Notes: generated by a model not told the origin, from the letters alone. DNA of 64,000 nucleotides from Thelephora terrestris (GCA_015956445.1 WIUZ02000003.1:1922001-1986000); one strand, 5' to 3'. Counted from the first letter of the stretch, positions 1 to 12,167 are shown. Numbers and translations are program-made.

Positions 1-1521
1 AAAGGAGTCTAAGGCACTCCTTCCGAACAGCGGCGATTCCTTCCTCCGGTTAGGAGACTGTGATGTGACTGTCCACGTGTGTGATCAGGGTCCAGGGTTG
101 ATCGTAATCGTAAAGTCATGGGGGGGGGTCGTAAAAGGGGTTCGTGATGTCATAAAGGGGTCATCAGGGTCTTGAGACCTATTTTTAGTGCGCGCGCGTT
201 CTAGGCGTTCCGGAACGAAGTTCTTCCAAGGCCGTCCTGTGGGCCGAGGTGTCAGCTTGATGTAGTAAGCTGACGATGATGGTACAGGGGCGGAAGTTGA
301 TGTGACCCAGACCAATGAGGTTCGTCGAGGTAGGTCACGTGAAGGATCACCGATCTAGGCTATAAGAAGGACGTCTTCTTGGAGCCTTCCTTGATCAGCA
401 ACACCAGCAACTTCCCCATCATCTTACCAAAACATGTCCTTCCCCAACAACCATACCTACAAAGTCGCCAATGGTATCTCCACCATCTCTCGCATCAACC
501 GTCGTGCCGCCGCTCGCAAGACCTACGCCTGTGCGGCGGGGACTCCCTATACCACGGATGATCAGGTATGGGGGAGACCTAGAGCTTTTGTGTGCTAGCA
601 CTAACGCCTTCCTCTAGGTAGAGGAACATTCTTTTGGGCGTTGATGTCCAGCTAACGGCTTCTAGATCTTGGAGGTCATTTCGGAGGTGGACGCTGAACG
701 TCTCAGGGAGACGATCCCTCACTTGATGGGATTGACCTGGGACGACGAACTTTGGGTCCGTACGATCATCGCCGAGAAGGTGGCCTTCCAGATGAGGGGT
801 AGGTTCGGGGAGTTGGAGCATCCAATCAAGAAGGAGCTCTGGTACACCCTGCAGAGGGGGATCTATGATCAGGACCTATTGGAGCACGGAGCTACCGTTC
901 CTAGGGCTGTTCGCCATGCTACCGCTTCCACTAGCCTTTTGTGGTCGCTCGTTCGGGAGGGAGAAAGCCGGGTAGGTTTTCTGTCTGAATATTTGAGTAT
1001 GACTCTCGACTAATCAGACTGCCTAGGTTGAACGATTGGAGCGCGAGGTGAAGGAGGCGAAGGCAGACGTCCTGCGTCTATCAGCGGAGGGTCTTCAGAT
1101 GAAGGAGACCTTGGCAGCCTTCCAACAGGGAACGAACGAGGCGTTGGAGGCAATGGTCGCCAACCATCAAGAGTTGATCGCAGGGTTGAAGGTTAGGGAT
1201 AACAACATCAAGGGGGCGTTGGCCAGGAGGGATAAAAAGGTCGTCTTTCAGCCTTTGCAGTTTGTGCAAAAACTGAAAGACCTTCTAGACGGAAGAACTC
1301 GAGAACGTGGTGGCCGTGTTGACAGCGCAGGTCGAGTCCTTGCAGGAGAAGACCTGCAACTGTAAGAAGGGTCCCAAATTGGTTGGTCAGGGGACAGCCG
1401 ATGTTCCGTTCGAGTTGGAGTACGCCGACGAGGTGGTACTCCCATCTCCTAACCCGTCATCCTATGCGACGCCTCCGATCAAGAACTCGGTTCCCGTTCC
1501 TCCAGGTCCGGCTTCAACTTT

Positions 1522-2246
1522 CACTGGGGGCAAGGGGGTACTTACCCAGTGGGTACATTGTGAGTTCACTGTGGGTTTTGAAACCATTCGCCCAGTCGTT
1601 ACCCACTGGGTACTTTTTGAGTACTTTCTGAAAAATACCCATCAATTCACCCGCATTTTACCCACTGGGTACATGGTGGGTTCTTTGTAAAAGTACCCAC
1701 TCAGGAATCCAGTGGGTATTTTTTGAGTGAAACCCCTGGGTTCTTTCACAATTCACTTTCCAATGTGCCCATCACAAACTTGAGCCACTCATTGAGAGTT
1801 CTTTCACAAAATACCCACCAATCTGATCAAAATGTACCCAGTGGGTTTTTTCCAAAGAACTCACAAAGAATTAACAGTGTGGCTCAGTTTTACCACAAAC
1901 TCTCAAAGAACCCATTGAGTATCTGTTTGAGTACATTGTGATCAGATCAGTGGGTACTTTATGAAAGAACTCTCAATGAGTGGCTCAGGTTTGTGATGGG
2001 CACATTGGAAAGTGAATTGTGAAAGAACCCAGGGGTTTCACTCAAAAAATACCCACTGGATTCCTGAGTGGGTACTTTTACAAAGAACCCACCATGTACC
2101 CAGTGGGTAAAATGCGGGTGAATTGATGGGTATTTTTCAGAAAGTACTCAAAAAGTACCCAGTGGGTAACGACTGGGCGAATGGTTTCAAAACCCACAGT
2201 GAACTCACAATGTACCCACTGGGTAAGTACCCCCTTGCCCCCAGTG
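1522..2246. mobile_element. MITE D, 725-bp foldback CACTA-like element
   Basis: It starts CACTGGGGGCAAGGGGG and ends with the inverse. The two arms are nearly identical inverted repeats of about 300 bp, so almost the whole element folds back on itself. It is flanked by a 3-bp duplication TTT (1519-1521 and 2247-2249). Removing the element plus one TTT restores the A-family coding frame seen intact at 48,590-48,610. There is no coding capacity. Termini and duplication size match element C, which may be its autonomous-like relative. The near identity of the arms suggests a recent insertion. Confidence 0.9.
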
Positions 2247-2598
2247 TTTGGCCGCTTCCGACAAGGAAAACTGTGGGCGTTGCATCTTGCAGCCGATTCA
2301 TCAGTTGGTGAAGATCGAGGATGAGGTCATGGAGGTTGACCGAGCCGAAGATGCTCCGAGGGTCGCCGAGGTACGTCCGGTGACTAAGGGGCAACGATGC
2401 AAACACTCTCGACGCCGTCCTGCTCATTGTATGACCGCGTCGGCTAATCCTTACCCTCGACCAGTTGAGTCGGATGGTGACCAGTCTGGTCGAGGTGAGG
2501 AGCGAGGATTCCGATATCGGGTCCACCGTCCCTACCGACAGGTTGAGTCCGAGATCCAACTTCGACACCAGCTACGCCTCGCAAGGCAGGATCCCACC

Positions 2599-3910
2599 TG
2601 TCAGCGTGCTGAATTTTATTCCCTTTTTGAACCATTTTTACACCCAACTTTCGCCCACTTTCCTTACCTATACCCCGTTCCTATCTTATCATTTCCCTTA
2701 TCACGACTTACACGTCATCAAGGAACATAGACAAGGACACTGATGATATTACACACGCGCGCATAGCGAAGACACAAGACGACCAAACCGACGGAGTTGA
2801 ATCCGCCCGGACTCTATGGACGAGGACTAAGGAGTACAAACCCTAGCCATCAAGACCTGGTCTGCCAGTACTCCTCAGCACTGGCAATCTCCTCCTCCGT
2901 CCCCTCCGAGGCATTCTCGTCGACTTCCTCGTCGACCATCTCGACGACCCGAGCTTCCTCCAGACGATGAGCTGCGGCCAGCTGAACCTCGGCGCGAAGG
3001 CGGTTCCTCGCTGAATCGACCATAGTCTGATCCAGAGTCCTCTGGACTGACCAACCCTCCACTCTCTCGGTCAGTTGAGCCACCAGGTAAATGGCCTCCG
3101 CTGCACGCTGGACCGACAAGAGCGTAAGGTCGGTTAAGCCGTTCACGTCTACGGACTCCACCGGAATCAGCTCGCCGCGATCCACGCGACACTGCAACAT
3201 CGTCGCGTCGGAATAGGACGGTGGACTCGATGTCTCCACCCTGGCGGACAGCGTTGTCAGCGTGCTGAATTTTATTCCCTTTTTGAACCATTTTTTACAC
3301 CCAACTTGCGCCCACTTTCCTTACCTATACCCCTTTCTTATCTTATCATTTCCTGTATCACGACTCACACGTCATCAAGGAACACAGACAAGGACACTGA
3401 TGATATTACACAAGGCGCGCGGCGAAGACATGAGACTACCAAACCGACGGAGTTGAATCCGCCCAGACTCTATGAACGAGGACTAAGGCGTACAAACCTT
3501 GGTCGTCAAGACCTGGTTTGCCAGTACTCCTCAGCACTGGCAACCTCCTCCTCCGTCCCCTCCGAGGCATTCTCGTCGACTTCCTCGTCGACCATCTCGA
3601 CGACTCGAGCTTCCTCCAGACGATGAGCGACGGCCAACTGAACCTCGGCGCGAAGGCGGTTCCTCGCTGAATCGACCATAGTCTGATCCAGAGTCCTCTG
3701 GACTGACCAACCCTCCATTCTCTCGGTCAGTTGAGCCACCAGGCGAACGGCTTCCGCTGCACGCTGGACCGACAAGAGCGTAAGGTCGGTTAAGCCGTTC
3801 ACGTCGACGGACTCCACCGGAATCAGCTCGCCGCGATCCACGCGACGCTGTAGCATCGTCGCATCGGAATAGGACGGTGGATTCGATGTCTCCACCCTGG
3901 CGGACAACGT
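2599..3910. repeat. 656-bp terminal tandem duplication inside F1
   Basis: Bases 2599-3254 and those from 3255 are two copies of the 3' end of the element, each beginning with the terminus TGTCAGCGTGCTGAATTTTA. The outer copy carries a truncated last exon of the F gene (open on the minus strand 2850-3239, ending in the same acidic tail and stop). F2 has only one copy of this segment. Confidence 0.85.
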
Positions 3911-5254
3911 TGGGATTACTGGGACGCATGCGGTGCGCTGGACGAAGTGCCCCGCGATAAGGAACCCAACGACGAGCACGGATAGAATGTTGCCCACGCA
4001 CCGGCGAGATCGACGGAGGCGGAATCGGAACAGCCACCTCGTTCTCCCCCGCGTACTCCAACTCGGGAGAACTGCTAACCGGATTCACGGCCGTCTCCTC
4101 AGACGTCTCGCGAACGACCTCCTCCCCGCCATCAGTATGCGCAGGTGTGCGGTACGACCCATCGGAAGCTAAGAAGAGATGTGGACAAGCCAAATATGTC
4201 AACCGACATCCCACCTATGGGAGAAGCCATCCGATCGGGAATCGACTCGTCTCCGGACTCGTCGCGAACCGCAGCCACCGAACGAGTGCGGCAGTGGCAC
4301 AACCGCTCGCTCATGGACTTGACCCGAGCGCCCAGCAATGGCAAGGCGTCGTCCAACGTGTCAACCTAGAAGTGGCGTGAGCTCTCTTGGGTAAAGACCA
4401 GGAGAAGTCGCACCGACCTTGGTGTCGAGCTCATTCAGAGCCCTTCTATGACGATTGAGCCGTCGGTCGACCTCGATCAGGTCTTGTTGGATGGTGTCGT
4501 CCCGTTCCTTCAAGGACTCAACCAACCGGTTGTGTTCCTCGCGCATTGCCAGCATCTCGCTCTCAAACGTCACCCGAAGAGTGTCGTTCATAAGGAGGAG
4601 CGTTTTCTTCATGTCCAATGCCTCCGAGTACATCCTACGGGCGTCGTCCTTTGCCTCCTTCACCTCGCGCTTCAGCCGCTCATTCTAAGAAGTCAATCAG
4701 TGTTATCCCACAAGCGGGATGCACAGACCGACTCACCGCTTTCTGTTCCGTCCTCAATAGGAACCAAAGGTGGTGACCGACGGCTGCTGTATAGTGTTGG
4801 GAGCGAGTCGCTCCAGGCCATCTTCCTTCTCCATTCCCCAGATCGTAGATCCCCATCCGCAGGAGCCCCCACAGCGACGAAGCCACAGGAGTCTCGTACG
4901 GCATGCACAACTCGATGTTGAACGTTACCCCTCGCATCGACTCCTGCAGCTTGTGGTCGATCAGGTTGTGATACCACAACTCGTCGTCCATGGTCAAATA
5001 GCTAGGAGGCTTGGCAATCGTTGCTTCCAGTTGTCGGGCGTCCACCTTGTCGGCAGCCGCAAAGATCTATGGAAGCGACGTTAGTTGTTGCCAGCAAACG
5101 GCGACACGTGCCGTCGCACCTCGCGATAACTAGGGTATGCCACGTTGGCGTTCGGCAGGAAGTATCCTTTGTTCTGCACGGAACGTGGATCCGCGGACTC
5201 GATGGTAGCAGTGCTATTCTCAGCACGGAAGACACGATCGGAGATCATGGGCAT
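3506..5254 (-). CDS. F-family coiled-coil protein of unknown function
   Basis: Six-exon model on the minus strand: 5254-5120, 5066-4737, 4684-4418, 4365-4215, 4168-3998 and 3918-3506. The exons sum to 1467 nt (488 aa). Exon 2 holds an N-terminal helical domain with DDELW, MRG and GIYD motifs. Exon 3 is a long coiled coil rich in E, K and R. The middle is Pro/Ser-rich. The last exon is helical and ends in a strongly acidic tail. The order and phase of the first three introns match the A-family gene, so the two families are homologous. No enzyme or nucleic-acid-processing motif is seen. The last splice pair (3997/3919) was chosen because the frame it opens is conserved in F2; the alternative frame ends at 3531. 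Confidence 0.65.
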
Positions 5255-7361
5255 GGTGGATGAGTAGTTGGTTGGTGGATTGTTTGTTTTGGGAAGGAGG
5301 GAGTTTGATGGGTCCAACGGCCGGCTCGCGCTACGCTTTATCCGACCATCGATAGCGCTCGCGTCCTATTCGCCATTGGGTCGGACCCTCGCTTCCCCGG
5401 TCCAGGTTCCTCATACATTCGCCCTCGACATTCACGCCCCACTCGGTCTTTTGTTGCCCTGATCGAACGAGCTGACGCGTCATCTTCTCATTGGTTCGTC
5501 TTCACATGTGATATTATCCTTTGTCATTCCTTTCCCACACGACGTCATGACCCCTTTCTTATTCTCTCACGAACCCTGACCCATTAGTCATTCCTTCATT
5601 ATTCCTATTCTATAACCCGGGCCGCTTACTGTTCTAGCTTACTCTCGGCCCTTCTTTGCTCCGAGTTATTATTAGATAGGGTTATCTATGTCCCGGCCAC
5701 TCTCCTATATAGGTACCAGTAGAGTAGCTGAGGACTCCCCATCTTTGATATCTTGGGAAGTCCTCTTCTCCTTGCAGCATCGGTGTAATTGCTGTAGGCC
5801 ACTGAAGAGCTTATCGAGTAACTCCTTGAACCGTTCGCTCTCCTCTCTCACTCAGTCTTGATCCTTAACCAGTGTTTGAAGCGAGCTCGGACACGACATC
5901 GAGTTCCGCACTGCTCTTTAGATCAAGTCATCAGTTTGAGGCGCCATCCTCGGGCTCTTGTATCTGCCCTCAGAAGACGATAGGGATTTACCTGATAGAG
6001 GCTCGGCACTCCTGCTGTGAATTCGGACAACCTACCGGAGAACGCTCGTCCATCGCGTTTTGGACCACATAGACTTTGGGTGGATATAGGGAAGTCGTTC
6101 CCCCTTTGCCCCATTGTTTCTTGTTGGTTGGAGTTGCGACTCACCAACAGCACTGGTACCTGAAGGGCGAAGAGTGGCCCTGACACCACCCAGGGGTCCG
6201 ATGAGGGAGACGGAGGGTCGCTTGCTGACTACGTTGATAGTGCTGTCAAGCAGTCACCTGGTGATGGAGATGTGGGACCAGGTGTTCAGCAGTTCGGTGA
6301 CATCTGGGAGGCTGATTGGTCCGCTCGAAGGCATCTCTTCCTATCGGCTTGAACTGGTCATTCAGCTGAGTGCCGAAGACGGTGACGCCATGTTCGGGGA
6401 GGTCCTTGCGAGAAGGGGCCAGCACTACGATCTCCGGGATGGCCAGTTGATGACCTTCAGGCCTGCCGTAGATAGAGTCGACTTTTGAGGACGTTGTATA
6501 AGCATTAGTATAGCCATGTTGTTCCGTATTGCCGTGAATGTATGCGCGTTTGTGTGTTTTTGAATGATTGGTGTGAAGGATAAGGAGTGTGAAGCATTCA
6601 AACATAAGAAATGGTAAGAAGAGTTCGAAGAAAGAGCGTGTTATAAAAAGTTTAAAAATACCATGTTCCTGACACATGTGACATATTGAAGAAGATCACA
6701 CAGATAGTTCAAGACATTGGTCGTATTCGCAAACACAGTGGTAATAATACAAGAGGAGACAGGAAGAAAACTAGACAAGGAAGAAAGGATCTATCTTACA
6801 AACGCAGTCCTGATCTATTGGACAACGATGTGTGAAATGGAACGGGTTATATACCGACTGGGGGCAATATGTATAATCCCGAGATACCGGATCCACCCAG
6901 CAGTCTCAACACCCCAGAACATCATGTTCCAACCCATCGAACATATCCCTCCTCACTGAATCTAGCCCTTCATGGACTAGATCGAACCCATACTTCTCCT
7001 GAAGATTCGCTACCTCCAACTTCAACCGCATTCGAACTTGGCGACTCTTGCTTGATGGACGACACCATTGTCCAGAACGAGTTATCGGACTCTTGCGCTC
7101 TTTCTTCAAGGTCCTCGCCACCATCTGAGGAACTGGGGCAGGACTCCAGGGAGGGGATTGAGGAAGAGGGACTCCTTGATCCTGGTGGTGTTGGAGGGAC
7201 AACGGGGGAGTGAGGAGTGGGGTTGGTGCAATACGCCCCTCAGCACTGGTGGCCAAAATAGTGGAAGAGAGATTCCTGGAACGGTTTCCAATGTTCCAAG
7301 GTGAAGTGAATAAAGTCCTCGTTAAGACTGTTAACGACAACATACATGACATCCATCCTGC

Positions 7362-7698
7362 CACTGGGGGCAAGGGGTCAAATACCCAGTGGGTACATGC
7401 TGAATACATTGTGATCACAGTCAAAAAGTGATCACAATGTGCCCAGTGGGGAAAATTTGAATACATTCAAAATGTACCTGGCCATGTGAACCCAATGTAC
7501 CCATCAATGTGATCTCAATGTGCCCACTGGGGACATTTTGATTGCAATCACAATGTACACATCAATGTGATCTCAATGTGCCTGCTGTGCACATTTTGAT
7601 TTCTTTCACAATGTCCCCATCAATGTGTTCCCAATGTACCCAGCTCATTACATAATAGTTTCTTTCACAATGTTGTCCACAATGTGTCCAGCATGTGC
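7362..7698. repeat. Left terminal inverted repeat of element C
   Basis: About 337 bp that match the right end (12168-12481) in inverse orientation. Inside the arm, short words such as CAATGT and CCCAGTGGG recur many times in both directions, typical of subterminal transposase-binding repeats. Confidence 0.8.
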
Positions 7699-7881
7699 AT
7701 CAGTAAAGTAGTTGCTCAATTATTTCAACTTATTTGATTATCCGAGATTATTTTGATTATTTTGAACTTACTTTTTCACAATTCGCATGTGTTTTGCACG
7801 AGAAAATAAAGAGGAAATAAGATCAATCAGAAGTAAGAAATAATATTCGTGCTCAACATCGTGGTTACAGTGACCGGGAGA

Positions 7882-8876
7882 CTAAAACAAAGTTTCGAAG
7901 GAATGGTAATCAATATATTTGTTGAGGTAGAAAGCCTTGAACGCGTCGAGTGTGTGGGTGAAGTTAATCTCCCTCGGGATGGGAGTGTCGTCTTTGAATA
8001 CAGGCAAAAGATGGGCGGTGCGAACAATGGAATCAATGTGAATCACCGACATTAATCTGAACCCGTCCCTATCGTAGTCCGGCTCGAAGACCCACATGCA
8101 ATTGTCGGGTTCCGGATCATCAAAGCTCTTGCAGAATTCGTGGACAAGCACACATCCAAAGACCTCCTCCTCGAGTGCGAACGAAAAGAACAGATGAACT
8201 CTTGCAACTTCAAAACCCCTGGCTCCTGGCATATTCGAACCAGTGTGGAGGAGGACACAATCGCGATGTGGTGCTATGATGCCGCTTGTTTTCCACTTCG
8301 GGGTGGACCGGATCATTTTGCGGTAGAGACCTCCAACGCCAGGAGAGTTGCTCGGAGCATAGAACACCGCCTTGGCTGAATGGAAGACGGAGATGTCTTT
8401 GATGGAGTCGATAGACGGGCAGGCAGAGACAGAAGGGGCCCCAGCGGAGTTGGGATTCTGGTGGTAGAAGAGGAAAATCCGGACGAGTGCTTCGAGGTTT
8501 TCTTGTTTGATATGCTTGCCGAGCTCCCAGATTGACCCGAGAGGATAGCCACGTGCTGTGTTGACAGTGTAAGCGACGATAAGACGTGTAAGATGGTGAG
8601 GGATACTCACCGCACTTCAGCGTGAGGGTGATATCGCTCAACGGGGGTGGTCCGTCAACTGGACCTGTCACAGCATCCTCGTCCTCATCGGCATCGAGAT
8701 CCTGGCCATCCTCACTCTCAGAATTTGAGTCAGAATCTGTGGTACTCACGATGCAAATTTTGGATGGGATGGGCAGACTGGGTGGGTTGGCGGTGGACTG
8801 AGGAATGTTGAGTAAGTCTGCCAACGGACTTGCAAATCTTCCCACATCTGCTGCAGGCGAAGAACAGCGGACCCAT
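7882..8876 (-). CDS. Zinc finger fused to Plavaka-type transposase C-terminus, catalytic core missing
   Basis: Three exons on the minus strand: 8876-8750, 8658-8611 and 8555-7882 (849 nt, 282 aa). Exon 1 encodes a C2H2-type finger (CSRCGK, spacer, QHSSVH), as at the N-terminus of fungal Plavaka (CACTA-like) transposases. Exon 3 encodes the family's C-terminal end, with the RTAHLLPVF and LDAFKAFYLNKYIDYH motifs. The large central region with the DDE residues is absent, and the two ends are joined by a short Pro-rich exon. The frame is intact, so the product could still bind DNA without cleaving it. The family call is from recognised motifs. The splice at 8749/8659 is the least certain. Confidence 0.65.
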
Positions 8877-9862
8877 GAAGGGCGAATCACTGGGTGGCTT
8901 GTGGTAACGAAGGGGAGTCGAAGGAGGAATGAGACAAGAGTGTCGAAGTGGCAGCGGAGCGTTGCTGGCGTGAGGAACCGATGGCGCGAGGGACAGGAAC
9001 TTAAGGAACTTGTGACAGGTCACAAGCCTGCTTCCCAACACATGGTGATGTGATGGGCGCGGCGATTTTACGAAGTCAAGTCCCACCCACTCTTCTCGCC
9101 CTGCCTTCTCACTCCTCACCTCCCACCGCTGACACTTCTGATTCCCTCGTCTCTCTTCCTCCCACGTCCTGGCCAACAACGCGGCTGCTGCTCTACACAC
9201 AAGACATTTCAGCAGTGAATAGGTCCCAGCAACCTGGCGTGCCAGCCCACCTCATCGATGTCGCTGGCGTCGACGATGCCAATTTTTTCAGCATCAAGTC
9301 CACCAATCTTCCCTATGTTCACCCCCCCAGTGTCGATGGCGTCAGTTTCTCCAGCGCCAGCCATATCGATTTTCGTGATGCCCGCTCCTTCAATTCTCAA
9401 GACGTTTGCTGGATCAAGTTCCACAATGCCCGTGGGTCCAAGCTTCGCAGCGCTAGCTGCTTCAATCTTGGAGGTGCCGATGCCAACCGGGTGGTCGATT
9501 GGAACGGGAAACGTCACCCTCGCCTCTCAGTAAGTCCTTGTTACCATCGCCGAGACCGCCCACAATGATTCTGACCACTCGGATTCCAGGAGAAGCAACA
9601 AGACCCTTCTGACCCTTCCAAAACTGCCATTCTGTGCACTCGTTCTTATCACACTCCCCTTCTCCGACGAACGGATGGAGTTGCCTCAAGAGCCCCAACT
9701 ATTCTGCACCCATACATCTCCCTTCAAATTCAAATTCCTCTCGTGCTATAAAAGCGAACCTGTACGTTCCGTCGTCTCTCCCATCCTCACCTTCTCCCCC
9801 TTCTATCCATTCATTTCTCTCACCACCTCGTCGCTCTTTTCTTCTAGTCTCTCTTGCTCACT

Positions 9863-11636
9863 ATGGTGTCAACCCGTGCAAGGAACAAGGACGCTCGCCC
9901 AGCGGCGCCTGTCATGACCGAGGCCGCAAAAATCAAGGCTGGTATTCCAACCAAGAAGCGGACCAAAGCACCCACCAAGAATGATCAGATCCGGGAACTT
10001 CAAGCACGTCTGGCCGCCTTCGAACATCCGGACGAGACCGCTGCCCTTTCAAAGGAACCCCTTGTACGTCCACTCCACCTTCCGTTTTGACTAATTCCAA
10101 CATCTGATCATGCCTCAAGTTCATGAGGGACAGTAGTCCTCCCGATGACGATGTTGATATGCTCGTTGCAGCCGAGCCTGAGGCCCCGACCGACGCGGAA
10201 TCTGATGACTACATAGTTTTGGGTGGGAAACAAATCCCCTCGAGCAGCCTCGACCCACGGTGTGTCACGCCCGACAACCACAACTGTGGTTGGTTCTGAT
10301 TCTTTTTCTTTATACAGGGCCTTGAAGCGCACCAAGGAATATCACTCATTCAGTGAGGTCCGCCCAACGATTCGCAACAAACCATCCGGCCTCATCAACA
10401 ACTGGCCTCAAGTTTTACGGAAGACGATTCCGGCTGCTCGTCGACAGGCTTCCCCTTTGTCACCGATGATGTCTCCCACACCATCCTCAATGACCCAGAT
10501 GCTCTATACCCCATCGTCGTTGTGGTCCTCTTCCTCTCGACAGCCTTACCCGTCCCCGATCATGCCAGACGTCGACGACCTTGATCTCTTCAATCCCGTC
10601 GCATCCATACAAAACACTGTCGCTCCTTCACCATTTCATCTCGGCGATCAACATCAGGTTCACTCATTCAAAGGGAAGTATAAGGATAAGAACGAGAAAA
10701 TTCGCAGCCCGGGAGTGAAGCACCTGCCCTTCGGCATGCAGACAAACTTTCGTGATGTCTTCATCTGTCACATGATCAAGATGGTCTGCTCTGATGTATC
10801 CCCGTGGTCGAACCCTAGTCTCCCAATCTACCAGCACGAATTCAATCAAGTCTACCCGCAACTCCAGTGTCACCTATCCCTGGGTGATGCAGTTGTTGCA
10901 CCAACCAGCCGTGACATCGGTAAATTTCGTAATCAAATCGGCGTTGAAGGGCTCACAGCAGTCATTGAGTTCCTCCCCACTCAATACTCCAAACGTTTGC
11001 TAGACTCCAAGGCACAAAGGGCAGCTTACATCAACACTCTTCTCGAATCAGAGCAACATCCTATCGTCTGGGAGTATTTCCGCCCTGGAACCATCGAGGT
11101 TCCCTCCCCCAGTGGAGAAAAGTATTATGATGAGGTATGACTTACCCTCATCGTTCCTCGTGATTCCTGCTTAAATTTTGTGTCCTAGAAACACCGAGGC
11201 CTGTTTCAAGCAATTCCTGTCATCCGCGCTTTCTCAGCATACTACAAGTCATATGGTATCCGCCAGCCACCCGATGACACTGATCGCCCGATTGGTGCAC
11301 TTGCACTCGCTGCGGCAGCAGTAAGTCAAACTCGCTTCATATTATGTTTTTTACTGATTTTTATTTCAGGTTGAGCGCGGGTATAGGGCGCACAAAAGCA
11401 GCGACTACATATCAACCTTGAAAGACTTCTCCACCACAAACTGCCTCAAATCAACAACCACCTACGCCAACAAGATCAAGAAGCATTTCACTGATGACGA
11501 CTGGAAGGGAGTATTCGACGCACTCCGCCGGTATGAAAGGACCCGCACACACGAAGCCCAAGTCGACGCCGGGATTTCAGTTGATGAATCTGCACCGTTT
11601 CTGCCCGCTGATCCCCCATCCTCACCCTCCAACTAG
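9863..11636 (+). CDS. DUF6532-type protein carried by element C
   Basis: Five exons, 9863-10063, 10120-10259, 10318-11134, 11189-11320 and 11370-11636 (1557 nt, 518 aa), with canonical splice sites. The N-terminus is basic and disordered with a short helix, followed by an acidic Asp/Glu segment and a Ser/Pro-rich linker. The globular half (about residues 230-470) begins FRDVFICHMIK and contains the VERGYRAHKSSDY segment, resembling the basidiomycete family DUF6532. Function is unknown. Such genes often lie beside transposase-like genes in agaricomycetes. The gene is divergent from the transposase remnant and shares about 1 kb of upstream DNA with it. The intact frame suggests selection or recent insertion. 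Confidence 0.65.
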
Positions 11637-12167
11637 CTGTCGACATTTTTGTTGAACTAGACACCCTCGTCACTAGTTTCATGTATTTACAAACCAGTTT
11701 TCTGACTGCTGCCTCTTGACTGCTTGAATCACAATCACAATGGCCCGGTTTCTTGGACTAGTTATTTTTTAGATTATTTCCGTCTTATTTTGGACTTTAA
11801 TCAAACTTATTTTCGGCCCGTAAACCGCGTGACAAAATGGTGAGTGAAATTTAGATAAAATCGTGACCTGGTTTATATAACCAGGTTATTTGTGTTTATA
11901 TGCCGTATAAGCGCGGAATAACGTGAAAAAGGTCTCCGTGTCACGTTTACTGATTTGGCTGAGCCACTCATTCAAAATTCTTTCACAAAGTACCCAGTGA
12001 TGTGTCTAGAATGTGTACAGCCATACACATAGTGATTTCTTTGAAAGTTCATGATGAAATTGAACAATATTGAGACTACATTGTGATTACTTCAAAAAGA
12101 ACCCCCTGGGGACATTATGGACACATCACTGGATAATCTTTGAAAGAATTTTGAATGAGTGGCTCAG

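Larger units (their letters stand above)
2599..6185 (-). mobile_element. Element F1 (TGTCAGG superfamily)
   Basis: Read on the minus strand it begins TGTCAGGGCCACTC at 6185 and ends at 2599 with GCTGACA. It is flanked by the 5-bp duplication CCACC (2594-2598 and 6186-6190), and removing it repairs the A1 coding sequence. It is the same family as F2 (31088-36335) but carries a 656-bp duplication at its 3' end. It holds one multi-exon gene (3506-5254). 5255-6185 is the 5' non-coding part of the element. Confidence 0.9.
434..6488 (+). pseudogene. A-family coiled-coil protein gene, interrupted by two nested insertions
   Basis: The exons match A2 in length: 434-565 (132 nt), 666-971 (306 nt), 1027-1239 (213 nt) and an exon from 1289 that runs into MITE D at 1522. 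The frame resumes at 2250, runs into F1 at 2599, and resumes after 6190 up to a stop at 6486-6488. The N-terminal region has the WDDELW motif, followed by a long coiled coil from exon 3 and a Cys motif (CNC). The final stretch differs from A2 mainly by synonymous changes, which points to past coding constraint. No premature stop is seen outside the insertions. As it stands the gene cannot give a full product. Function is unknown. Confidence 0.7.
1..6674 (+). mobile_element. Element A1 (TGTCAGG superfamily), left end outside window
   Basis: This is a second copy of the element at 46121-49419 (A2). From base 1 it is collinear with A2 from about position 47,070, and it ends with the same terminus CCTGACA at 6668-6674. 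Two insertions are nested in it: MITE D (1522-2246) and element F1 (2599-6185). Without them about 2.36 kb remain, so roughly 0.9 kb lies left of the window. It was inserted into the left end of element B0, whose sequence resumes at 6675. Its left target-site duplicate cannot be seen. No LTR, transposase, integrase or reverse transcriptase is visible. Confidence 0.8.

Noticed and set aside
3531-4214. Long minus-strand frame rich in Arg and Ser at the 3' end of the F1 gene
   Set aside because: It overlaps the frame ending at 3506, which has a more protein-like composition, ends in a conserved acidic tail and is joined in phase by a GT-AG intron. The Arg/Ser frame looks like its shadow.
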